The notes below the pieces were generated by a model. It worked only from the letters and a program-made list of their open reading frames with translations, searched no databases and was not told where the DNA came from. Of a stretch of DNA of 64,000 bases, positions 35,201-45,414 are shown piece after piece; position 1 is the first letter of the stretch, and every line of letters starts with the position of its first letter. A program made the position numbers and the translations under genes. The stretch spans positions 124,001 to 188,000 of the forward strand of contig JAMYHL010000012.1 of assembly GCA_025531455.1 (NCBI GenBank), given 5' to 3'. The DNA comes from Apiotrichum sp. Y4204 (lineage: Eukaryota; Basidiomycota; Tremellomycetes; Trichosporonales; Trichosporonaceae).

Positions 35201-36586
35201 CGCACGGCCAAAGTTCCCGAGTCGACCCCGTCCACCGAGACGTCTGGTGAGGCCACGCCCGTGCAGTCCCCCAACCCCGCCGGCCTGATGGTCGCGGAGA
35301 TCACTGGCGCGCCGACCGATGACTCGCCTACCGAGCTTGACGTGCCCACCTCAGAGTCCGAGTCGCCCGGCACGCCTACGCCGGTGGGTGCGACGTTCCC
35401 TCAGGTCGCCTCGCCCAGTCTCTTTCGGCCCAACTCTGCCGTCACCCCCCTCATGTTTGAGCAGCGCGTGAGCCCCGACCCCGCGATGCCCGAGTCTGCG
35501 GTACTCCCGAAGGAGGCTCTGCCCGTCGTTGCTGGGTCCGCCTTTGGTCTCGGCTTCCCCCCTGTCGACGAGCACGTTGACGAAACGGACGAGTCGCCAT
35601 CCGCTCCCTCGGGTCTCGATCTTACCTTTCACGGTGGCGAGTCGGTAGATGAGTTTGTTACCCCTGCTGTCGATGTCGAGCCGCCCACTCCTGCCACTCC
35701 CACCCCGACGAGCTACTTCACCTCGGAAACCAAGCCGGGCTACTCGGCTGTTACGCCAGAGTTTGCTGGCACCAGTGTCCTCGCCTCACCCCCCAGTGTT
35801 CCGTCACCGCTCCGCAAGGTGGCTGAGAACAATGAGAACGATGAGAGTGCGGCGGACACGACGCTCGTCGAAGAGGAGGCCGCGCCCGCGCCTCGGTCAA
35901 GCACCGCCTCACCTTCTCCCCATGCCGAGCAGCCAGAGAAGAAGATGCTCAGTCGCTCGACTTCTGTGACCATCAGCCGCTCCACCTCGCCCGTGCCTGG
36001 TCCCCCGGAGAACATGGAGATGTACCAGCACGCCTCGCTTCCGCCCCTGCCTGTGAACAAGGCGGGGTCTATCGAGGTTATGGAGGACTCCCCAATTGAG
36101 GCCGCTTCGAACAGCTCGACCGAGCTCGACCCGTCCGCGTTTGCAGCCACCACCACCGACACGCCGTTCGCCACGGCCCCTGATACGCCTGCGTACACTG
36201 CGAGCGAGAGCGTCGACGAGGACGAGGCTCCGGCCTTGGACCTCCCTGAGCTTGCGGCGTTCACGAAGCGCATGGCCGACCGCCGCATATCCGCCAACGA
36301 GTCATTTTACGAGGCGTCGTCGACGGCCACGGGCCAGCACCCCGTCGGCTACGCGCCGCTGTCGGATAACTACCGCACAAGTGTACACACCTTTGGCGGC
36401 ACGCAGTCCGAGGCCGCGTGGCTGAACGGTATTGTCAAATCGCGCCTGTCGCTAGATGACGCGCGCAAGCTCCCGGAGAACGGCGAGGAAGCGTCGCCAG
36501 CCGGCACGCTCACCGCCTCGTCCACCGTTTCCGAGATCAAGGCCCTCGCTGCCGGCTCGCCCGAAGCCAGCAAGGATGCCGCTTAA
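29220..36586 (+). CDS. IPK1: Fusion protein: Msb1/Mug8-like region + inositol-pentakisphosphate 2-kinase + long disordered tail
   Basis: Exons 29220-29724, 30079-32456 and 32522-36586 give 2,315 residues. Residues about 140-400 (RYTPDDLRAAWEWLGREV, RRFENCKDRQRQLSVLF, ENNAMNAGRLSHLIGWWLL) resemble the RhoGAP-fold Msb1/Mug8 domain of fungal polarity proteins. From residue 837 an IPK1 kinase begins: WVYLAEGGAHVVFRYTG, ALRLQKV, then LEIKPKWGFLPS at 958-969 across the second splice site (known family form EIKPKxGFLPS). NCRFCLHQHY, YCPLDLYSG, NNLRVFVNGAK and IDTDLKPLASLGHW (about 1184-1197) follow. IPK1 converts InsP5 to InsP6. The remaining 1,100 residues are Ala/Pro/Thr/Glu-rich and disordered with a Lys-rich patch. 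Both domains lie in one unbroken exon, so the fusion does not depend on splice calls. The kinase is confident; the N-terminal family less so. Confidence 0.88.
29725..30078 (+). other. Unusually long intron (354 nt) in the IPK1 fusion gene
   Basis: Donor GTACGT and acceptor GACAACAG with a CTGAC branch join DRG to AETVG in frame. Most introns in the window are 30-60 nt. The 3' third contains repeated near-palindromic CATGATCTCATG / CATGACCTCA / CCATGATCTCATGG elements around 29965-30002 that could fold into a hairpin. Confidence 0.7.
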
Positions 36587-37190
36587 TTTCTAATATTCTC
36601 GCCTTTCCACATTGCTTATCCATTTCACACGCCTGTCACGGGCCACGAGTACGAGACGACCCCCCAAAATCCGGAAACACAAACCCTATGAGGTCGGGGT
36701 GGTGTAGATTCACTCCTCCTTGGCACCTGGACCCCATCGCCACCTATGGTCCGCATCTCACCGCGTTTCCCGTCCCAACCCATCGTCCTTGGCGTCTCGC
36801 ACGTTGCACACACTTTACACTTCGCATCTAGTCCTCGTCCTCGTATTGTCATTCCTAATTCTAATACGACACGATACGCGCCTCCCATTGTTCAGTTTTA
36901 CTTTTATTCTAGTCATCTTTCTTGACGATCCATCACGACACTTGCAACTCTCTCTCTCTCTCTCCCTCTTCTATCTAGTGTTCTCTCCGTTCTCCGCGTT
37001 CTCCGTACCGTACCTCCCCGCCTAAACCTACTACCACTCGTTTATTGCCGTCGACTATACCCACCCTCCCGACAGGATACCTTCTTAATCGTTTCCGCTA
37101 TGCATCTCTGGGATCCACCGCTGCAGCACAAGCCGCGGTTACCCGTCTGATTCTCGTCCATCCAGACTATATTAACTCGTAGCTGTAAAT
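36587..37190. other. Convergent 3' spacer
   Basis: 604 bases between the stop of the IPK1 fusion gene and the stop of the GNAT gene. T-rich and CT-rich blocks (including a CTCTCTCT run near 36950) and no supported ORF. Confidence 0.55.
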
Positions 37191-38215
37191 CTACTTGCGC
37201 CGCGCTATGAGTTTGTCGACGTGCGCGCGCACGCCGTCCTCCCACTCGTACCACGTAATCCCCGCAATCCACGTGTCGCGCTGCGTGCGCTCCTCGAACG
37301 GCCCTGGACGGCCAGCTGGGGGTCAGCGAAGAAGGACTGTGGTACTGTGGAGAGCAGACTGGGAGAGTACAAAGCCAGACATGGGGTCAGTCTTCAGTCC
37401 TCAATCTTGCAAGTCTCGCAAGTCTGCACCAAAGTAAACTCACCCCGGATCCCCTTCTTCCCAGGGGGCATGACGACCCACGCGCGGATAACGCCCTCGT
37501 GCACAAACCCCATGCGGAGCGCAGACGCAAGACTGCGCTCGTTGAGCGAGTGCGCTTTCCACTGGCATCTGCGGAGCCCGAGCCCGCCCTCGCCCGGCGT
37601 GTCGAGCACGCGGTGGAGGAGCAGCCCGACAGCGTGCGTCATGACATGGGTGCGCTGGGGTGTAAGTAGATGTACAAAATGGCAAGTCTGTAGAGTACTC
37701 ACGTGGAAATCTTTCAGGATGATCAGATACCCAATCTCGCTCATCATGTTCTCGGCGCTCGACTCCATGAGCGTCACCGTCCCCGCAAAGACGTACTCTG
37801 CGCTCGGCGCGTCGAGGCGGTCAAGCGGCGCAGTGTAGATGGCGTACCGGAGCATCGCCTGCGTATGTGTCAGGATTATATAACCTCTGCTGCACTTACG
37901 GGGGAGCGCCGGCCGTCCTCGGCAAACGCGCATACATCATTTACAGTGTCGAATGCCGCGGCGGGGATGTAGTCGAGCAGCTCGGGGGCGGCCCTGATGC
38001 CCTCGACCATGGCCTGTGCGTCGCGCGACGGCTGCAGAGAGGTCAGTCTAGAATCTGGTGTTTCTACTCACAAGAAAGGGGCGCATCTCGACGCGGTCCG
38101 ACGCGAGCGTCTTGACCTCGAACATGAAGTTGTAGTCGTATTCCTCCTGCGGCGTGTCGAGGTGGATGTTGGGCGGGTAGCCCGCCGCGGGGGCCGTGTA
38201 TGTGTTTTTGAACAT
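37191..38215 (-). CDS. GNAT-family N-acetyltransferase (RimJ/RimL-like)
   Basis: Exons (minus) 38215-38072, 38031-37900, 37858-37703, 37654-37444 and 37315-37191 encode 255 residues. The sequence shows VEMRPFLPSRDAQAM (the strand opening RimJ/RimL-type GNATs), EYVFAGTVTLMES, EIGYLIILKDFHRTHVMTHAVGLL, and the diagnostic RCQWKAHSLNERSLASALRMGFVHEG. The last block is the acetyl-CoA-side Asn-x-x-Ser helix followed by the GF-x-xEG strand. Such fungal proteins acetylate amino groups of proteins, peptides or small molecules; the substrate cannot be inferred. Four introns of 36-128 nt all restore frame. The start at 38215 (MFKNTYTAPAAGYPPN) resembles the N-terminus of other fungal members, which begin with a conserved Tyr/Pro stretch. 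Confidence 0.85.
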
Positions 38216-38639
38216 TGCAGATGGGGAGAGAGTGGCGTATGAGACGAAACGCGATGGGCTGATTCTTATAACTGTCAGCTCTCGCTGTGCTAGCGCGCGG
38301 CTATCTACTCGTAATCTCGCTATTCTCGCGATGGATGGAATGTAAAGAGAGACAGAGAGTGAGATCCGACTCGATACGATTCATCGAGGTGGGCGCAGCG
38401 GGCAACCGACGTCATATTGCACGACTCGGTAAAAAACAAAACAACACACATCGGGCAACTCCGTCCACCATGAATGGGCCATTTGTTGCCCGCCGCAACC
38501 CCTCTTCTACGCAGATGCAATACATGAACGACACACAATAAGGAAAACGATGAACGGCTAAAAACCGGCAGTGGGGCAAAGTACACGGAGCAGGGCAGAA
38601 GGTGGCGGCGATGAAGAATGAGAAACGAGCGACTGCAGA
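38216..38639. other. Spacer between GNAT promoter and Aurora kinase 3' end
   Basis: 424 bases holding the promoter of the GNAT gene (minus) and the 3' UTR of the Aurora kinase gene (minus). Small ORFs here have no coding character. Confidence 0.55.
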
Positions 38640-40255
38640 TCACTGCGCGCTGCTCCGCGCATGACCAGCCGCGAGCGAGTGCTTCGACTTCTTCTCGTAC
38701 CGCTTGATCCACGGGTGCTTGAGTACATCCGCGACCGGAAGTCGGTCCTCGGGGTTGTATCGCAGAAGCTGGGGTGAGCAGGGAAAAGTGGAAAGTCACT
38801 CACCCTCCGGATGAGGTCGGCCGCCTCGTCCGACACAAACTCGGGTATCTTGAGGTCCACGTTCCGGATACGCCTGTAGGTTGCTGGATGTCAGCGACAA
38901 TGAATTCCGGATGCTCTTGGCATTGTGCGTGGCTCGACAGCAAAAATGAGAAGAGCCACACACGCCAGATCACTCACCTGAATGACCCGCGAGGTCCTCG
39001 AACGGCGGTGCACCCACGAGGAACTCGTAGCACAGCACGCCGAGCGCCCAGAGATCCACCTTTGCATTGTGCTCTTTGCCCTCGACCATCTCTGGCGGGA
39101 GGTAGTCGAGCGTTCCGCACAGCGTGCGGCGGCGGTCACTGGGCGCGTGCACGCTCCAGCCAAAGTCGGCAATCTTGAGCTCGCCGTTCAGGCCTGTTGG
39201 TCAGCGGGTAGTGCACGCGGGGGTGGTTGTACCCACCAATGAGAAGGTTCTCAGGCTTGATGTCGCGGTGAATAACGTGCTTGCGGTGGAGGTACGAGAG
39301 CGCATCGGCCATCTGCGCAATGTAGCGGCTGCTCTTCTTCTCATCAAAGCGGCCGTACTTGGAGAGGACGCGGTACAGCTCGCCCTTGGCGGCGTACTCG
39401 AGCACGAGGAAGATGCGCTTCTGGTCGTGGAAGTAGCCGTACAGTCGCAGAATGTTTGGATGGCGCAGATTCTGCTGAATCTCGATCTCGCGCCGCACCT
39501 GCTTTTCGACCTTGCCGGCGACAATCTCCGACTTGTGCAGACACTTGAGCGCAACAATAAAGTGCGGCGGCGCCTTCGTGCGCGCCATGTACACACGGCC
39601 AAACTTGCCCTTGCCCAGCGGCTTGCCAATCTGGAACGCTGGCAAGGACAGCGAAATGGTGCTGATAGCCGTCAGCAACTCTACCAAGTCCATCCACTCC
39701 CAAAACTCACCCATTCGCGGACCCGCTGTCCATCTCGAGCAACTTGCCCGCCTCACCGGTGACGACCTCCTTGTCCGCCTCGTCTGCCTCGAACCCGCCG
39801 TCGTACTTTCCAATGTCGACCTTGCCCGCGGCAGCGGAAGCACTCTTCGATGCTGCGTGGCCCGGCATCGCACTCGCCTGGGTCCGCGCCGCGGTCGCAT
39901 GGGCCGGTCCGTGGATCCCGTGCGCCGTGTGCTGCATCGACGTCTTCTTCACCCGCGGCGGGCTGCCAGTCTTACTGGACGCACCGGTGGTGGTCTTGGG
40001 GGGCACGTTGGTCGCGCTCGCGAGGCTGAGAAGCGCCGCGCGCTGCGCTTCAGAATGCACCGCCAGCCCCGAGTTGGGGGGGCGCACGAGCCCGGGGTTC
40101 ATGTACTTCTTCATGAGGGGCGGGAGGCGGTTTGGGTTGCCGCTCGGCGAGGGGGGCACGCGGGAAGATGCCTTGGCGGCTGCGGCGTCGCGCTCGCGCT
40201 CGCGTTCGCGGTCCTTGAGGGACAGGCTCTCCATAAGATGTGGGAGCTGGGACAT
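38640..40255 (-). CDS. IPL1: Aurora protein kinase (chromosomal passenger complex)
   Basis: Exons (minus) 40255-39711, 39661-39237, 39193-38978, 38883-38804 and 38768-38640 give 464 residues. The enzyme phosphorylates kinetochore and histone H3 targets to correct chromosome attachment and drive cytokinesis. After a 180-residue Ala/Ser-rich N-terminus the kinase domain begins [16 protein letters not shown] (about 191-206), with ATP-binding Lys221 in [43 protein letters not shown] (the activation-loop Thr between Arg and Leu) and [21 protein letters not shown] are Aurora signatures. The DFGWS motif separates Aurora from PLK and AGC kinases. The second exon starts at an acceptor TATCAG 23 bases upstream of a more consensus-like CCAG, because only the former keeps frame. 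Shares a divergent promoter with SMC6. Confidence 0.95.
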
Positions 40256-40698
40256 GGTGACGAGTTGGTGGATGACAGGAATGGAGAGAAAGAGAGAAAT
40301 ACGGGGGGCGATGTTGGGATGGGTTGTATGGGATGCTTCCAATGTTTGTTTCCCAGCCACGACCCTCCCTTGTCAATGCTGGCTCGGCCCAGGAGAAAAA
40401 GCAGGCGCGGTCTGACCGGGCAGGGAAAATCAGGGTGACATAATGTACACATCATTTATTTTGATATATCCACGCGGGTCCAGTCACCACCCCCCAAAGG
40501 TCGAGTGGCGAAACGCGTCGACTACCGTGGGAAGGTTGTCGCCACGCACTGTTACGGTGGTTGACTGGACCCAAGAGTGTGCGAAAACAAAACGCGTCCC
40601 TTCCAACTCCAACTCTCTTTTGTCTGACACGAAACATCTTAGCGCCAACAACTCCACTTCCATCGACAACAATACCATCTCAATAGCCTCCCTCCATC
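40256..40698. promoter_or_regulatory. Divergent promoter, Aurora kinase / SMC6
   Basis: 443 bases between opposite ATG codons of two chromosome-segregation genes. It contains two ACGCGT-related sites at about 40515 (aaACGCGTcg; the core ACGCGT is the MluI cell-cycle box of yeast MBF) and about 40582 (aaACGCGTcc). The sequence is direct; the regulatory reading is inference. Confidence 0.6.
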
Positions 40699-43600
40699 AT
40701 GTCGAGGGGAGCTGGAGCATTGAAGCGGTCCTCGCAAGAGACTGACGATCACTCGGACGTCGAGTCGCAGCGTCGTCGCGTGAGTGGCGCGCAGCAGAGC
40801 AGATGCACAGATCGGCAGTAGAGGAACAACTGTCTTCCTTTGGCCGGCTTCCTCTCCCAACTGTACTTTTACTGACAAAACAGGTCAAGCGCGCCAGGAA
40901 GAGTCTGACCCGGGGCGAAAATGACGCGCCGAATGGCCACGAGAATGGCCACGACGTTGACATGCTCGATGACAGCGACGAGGCGGAATCGGATGTCGAG
41001 CGCGACGACTCCGACCTAGAGTCAGAGTGGGAGTGCGGCTTTGACCTCAACGACATGCAGCAGAACCAACTCGCCGCCCAGGTCGTCCAGGCTGAGCGTG
41101 AGGCGGAAGGTGGAGTGCGTTGTCGCGCATTGTTCCCATCGCTAATCCCTGCAGGTCATCCCCGAAGCAGGCATCATCAAGGGAGTCAGACTGATAAACT
41201 TTATGAACCACCGCAACTTTTCGTACGACCGGTTTGGCGTCAAGCTCAACTTTATTGTCGGCCCCAATGGCAGTGGCAAGTCTGCGCTCCTCACGGCGGT
41301 CGCGTTGGCGCTCGGTGCCAGAGCCCTTTACACTGGTCGCGGCATGGGTGTCAAGGATATGATCAGCAGGAATGCAAAGTGAGATCTGCCCCAGGGTTCC
41401 GCTCACCATTTCCAGCAAGGCCACCATCATCCTCACGCTCCGCAACGGCGGCGCACATGCCTACCGCCCAGACGTGTACGGCAATGAGATCATCATCGAA
41501 CGGTGGTTTGACCAGCGGACTTCTGGATACAAGTTCAAGACAGCCGGCGGTGCCCTTGTTGGTACCAAGCGGACAGAGCTCGACAACATTTGCGGGCATT
41601 TCTCGATCAACGTCGAGTCTCCGATGACACTCCTTACCCAGGACATGGGCAAGAACTGGCTTGCCACCTCTGAACCGAAGAAACTCTATGACGTGAGTGG
41701 ACGGCTGTTTCCCTTATCGCTGACAACATAGCTGTTCTTGACCTCGACGGGATTGCGAAAGTTGGTCGACCAGTATCAGGACGCAACCACCGAAACCGAA
41801 AAGCTGAAAAGCATCATCGCGAACAGCAGCGCCAACCTTCCTCACGTACTGGAACAGCTCAAGAAGCTGGAGCGCATTCATCAGGCCGCTCAAAAGACAA
41901 CCGTGCACCAGAAAGAGCTGGACCGGATGTCTCGTATGCTCGGATGGTCATACGTTAAAGAGCAGGAAAAGGTATGTTTTGGGTACTGATATGCAACAGT
42001 ATCTGACATTCCAGGCTGTCGCTGCTCAGGAGAAACAGATTGCCGACGCGCAGAGCAAAAAGGAGAAGCTCATCGCATCCATTGAAAAGGACAAAGTAGG
42101 TGATGGAAGCATGACTGAGTTAACCAATTAGGCTGAGGTTGAAGAGTATGGTGCCAAACTGGAAGCGATCCAGAAGGAGTCTGATCAGCTCCAGGATGAG
42201 ATGGTCCCTGATAAACGGAAACGGGACGATATGTTGTCACAGCGTGAAAGACAGGCAAGCACTCTAAGGGCCGACAAGGTAAGATTTCTTCTTGATCACC
42301 CAACTGATGTTTAAGAATGCCCTGAGAGAAATGGACGAAGAGATTGAAAGCTTGACGAAGCGAATCGAGGACTACGACCGTGAGATCGCTGCTCGTGACG
42401 CTATCGGCGACGGCGAAACCCAAAAGCAAAGGGAACTTCGTGAAACAATTGATCGTATCAAAACGATTCAGCGAAACCTGAAGGACAAAAGCTCCGTTGC
42501 CCAGAGGAGCATTCCCCAGCTCGAGAACGAGGTCAAGGAGAGTGACATTGCTCTCAACAGAGCCCAACAGCGGCTTCGCGACTTTGGCGATCAAATCCGC
42601 GATGTTCAGGGCCGGCACGACAATCTGTCGCAACAGCGGACTGATCCTTTGGTGGCATTTGGCCCGCATGTCCGGCATATCCTGAGGAGGATCCAAAACG
42701 CACAGTGGGACCGCCAACCACTGGGACCCATTGGCCAATACGTGAAGCTCAAAGACATGCGCTACAAACAAATCGCCGAATCCGTCCTTTCGAGAACTCT
42801 TTGCGGGTTCGTAGTCACCACACAGCGCGATATGAACAGGCTGTCCGAGATTTGCCGTCAAGTCGTGGGTCCCAACAGGTATGCAAACTCTCTGCCGCTC
42901 GTTCCGCGCTGACCCTGTGTGCAGGCATCAGATGCCCATCATCTTCCATCGCAAGGCGGAAAACTTTGACTACAGCTCAGGCGATCTTTCGCATCGTGCT
43001 CCGACCATGCTCAGCATTCTCGAAGTGAGTTTGGATCACGGCCAGAGTGGTACTCCACAGGCAATGCCTAACATCACAGGTATCAAACCCTGAAGCCCTG
43101 CGCCTCCTCATTGATACAGACCGTATCGAACGCACCTTTGTCACTCTCACTCAACGGGAAGCCACGGCTCTAATCAACCAGCAACTCGCAAGCGGACTTG
43201 ATGCTGTGACGGTACTCAGTGCCGATGGATTCACCCAGAACGGTCGCCCTGGGTACGTGCAAAAGGCCATGGGCCACGCTGACAAAAAGCACAATTACGT
43301 CCGGCCCGTTACCTCCCTATCACGGAAACGCCCTGCTCTCAAGAGATACTACCCAAGAACTTGCGTGAGCTGCTTTTTACTGTATATTTGTGGTCTGCTC
43401 ACTTCAAAGTTCCCTCCAAGCGAAGATTACCGAGCTGAAAGATCAGCAAAAGGTTGTCCACGATGAGGTTCAAACGCTTCGCGGCACAAAGCGGGATGTG
43501 GACAAGAAACTGGCCGCTGCCAAGGTAATGGCCAGCTTCATTTCAAGATGCTGACGTGCACAGACAGACGTGTTCAAATTCGACAACGGTACTCGCGAAG

Positions 43601-45007
43601 CTGCGAGAAAACTACTGGAACTGGAAGACGAGTTGGAGGCGGTTCAGCCTTTGACCGGCGACGCCCTCCAGCAGGCCAAGGCCGTATGTGCAGGTAATCA
43701 ACGGTTTAGCTAATCTCTCGCAGGAGCGGAAGGAAGAGCTCGAGTCGATGAAAACGGAGCGAGACAGAACGATCCAGCTCATCAATTCGAAGGAGGCCGA
43801 TGTTGAGGACTTTTCGAAAGCGATTCGCCTCCTCGATGAGAAGATCGAAAGGACCAAACCCAAAATCAACAACAACAAGGTGGGTGAAACCTTTGAAGTG
43901 TTTGTCTCACAGCATAGGGCGCAGCTGCGAGCCTGTCAGGGCGGATAATGCAGCTTCAGCAAAACATTAAGCATCATGAAGGTCGTCTGCGAAAGAGTGA
44001 GAGCGATCTCGAGGAACATAAGACGAAGCTCGACACTCTTCGGAGGGGAGTAGAGGTACGTGCCTGTGCTTTTCTTACCGCTGTACTGACTTGGCAAGGA
44101 GTGGACTGCGTTCGCTGCGGAGAGGTGCGAGCGGGTTGAGTTCCAGGAAACCACGGCTCAGATCAAAGCGCGTATCGAAACGCTGCAAGCCCGTATCGAC
44201 GAAGCCAACAAACAGTTCGTGACCCGGAATGGACAACGCTGACGTATGTAGTAACAATATGAACCCCGAGGAATGTGCTCGCAAATACAACGAAGCCACT
44301 CAAGCCTACAAGGAGATGAAGCTTCGCTCGTCGGAAAATGCCGAGTTGCTGAGGGTAGGTGTCATTCTGTTGCCTTCTGAGGATGAGTGTGACTCTAGAT
44401 TGACCTCCGCAGATATTCCAAAACTTTGTGGCCGTTCGTCGGAAGCGCTGGAAGTCGATTGCAGACCACTGCTCTACTCGCGTAACGACGACGTTGTTGT
44501 GGAACCTCTCTAGTCGAGGTTATTGGGGCAGGGCAGTGTTTGATCATACCCGCTCAATTATGACATTCACAGTATGTGTACGCAATTGTTTCTGCACTGA
44601 CGCGTTTCCAGGTCAGCCAACAAACCCCAGATGGCCAAAGGACAAGACCCAAGACCATCGACTGCTTGAGCGGAGGCGAACGCTCGTATACAACAGTGTG
44701 TCTGCTCGCAGCCCTCTGGTCGGAGACTGGAAACACAATTGCCTGTCTGGACGAGTGGGATGTGTTCATGGACTCTGTCAACCGAAAGGAGGCTGGTCGC
44801 ATGCTTGTGAGTTTGACCAGTGTGTACGCAGAGCCACGACGCTGACTGGCCTAGATTCGCGCTGCGAGATCGATGGGCAGCAAGCAATTCCTCCTCCTCA
44901 CTCCACTCAACGTCAGTGGCATCGACCTGGATCCCAGGTATGACCGCATGATCCAGATGTCGGTCCCCGATCCTGATCAGAATACTCTGCTTGCGGGAGA
45001 TGAATGA
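40699..45007 (+). CDS. SMC6: SMC6, structural maintenance of chromosomes protein 6
   Basis: Nineteen exons give 1,143 residues: 40699-40779, 40884-41114, 41155-41378, 41416-41692, 41732-41971, 42015-42095, 42132-42278, 42316-42878, 42925-43024, 43080-43364, 43426-43524, 43564-43683, 43724-43879, 43954-44055, 44099-44214, 44252-44354, 44413-44571, 44612-44806, 44855-45007. The Smc5/6 complex loops DNA and acts in recombination repair. The N-terminal ATPase half shows GVRLINFMNHRNF and Walker A GPNGSGKSA. Long coiled coils flank a hinge (HILRRIQNAQWDRQPLGPIG, FHRKAENFDYSSGD). The C-terminal half has signature LSGGERSYTT and Walker B CLDEWDVFMD, where Trp replaces the usual Phe of LDEFDVFMD. The exon 10/11 join (acceptor GCGAAG) and the 44214/44252 join are the least certain. 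The overall length matches the family. Confidence 0.93.
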
Positions 45008-45414
45008 GGGAAGGATGGCCGAAGCTGTGCTTGCCGAGTACGAGACTGTCAAAGAGGGAGGAAGGGCAAGGTGACTACCCGTCCGTTGTAGATACATTAT
45101 CTGTCTAGTTTATTCTGCCAAATGTGAAGCTATACGCGAACCAGTGAGGCTGCATAGCCTCGGGCATCTTGGACCGGGGCCAGCCTGGCACCTCGTCTGA
45201 ACAGCTCGACGTGTAGCACAAGGCGGAGAGGGACAACGAGGAACAGAATCTGTAGGCACTGGCGAATGATGCACGTGCTACAACAAAAGATAACAGTCTC
45301 CGTCCAAGAACAGATGCATGCTTTGCCACGGGAATCACGCAGACCTACCACGAACAGTCTCTTGACTGAGTATCACCCTATTTACGGCCCACAAACTCAA
45401 TCGCACTCCAGAAA
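45008..45414. other. Convergent 3' spacer SMC6 / monooxygenase
   Basis: 407 bases between convergent stop codons. No coding signal was detected. Confidence 0.55.

Noticed and set aside
33151..35373. 740-codon minus-strand frame rich in Ser/Val/Ala
   Set aside because: It is antisense to the low-complexity tail of the IPK1 fusion. Its composition is the mirror of that tail's biased codons and it has no motifs or splice signals.
39638..39661. CCAG acceptor at 39639-39640 for Aurora exon 2
   Set aside because: It looks better by consensus, but joining there breaks the frame. The TATCAG acceptor at 39662-39663 preserves it.
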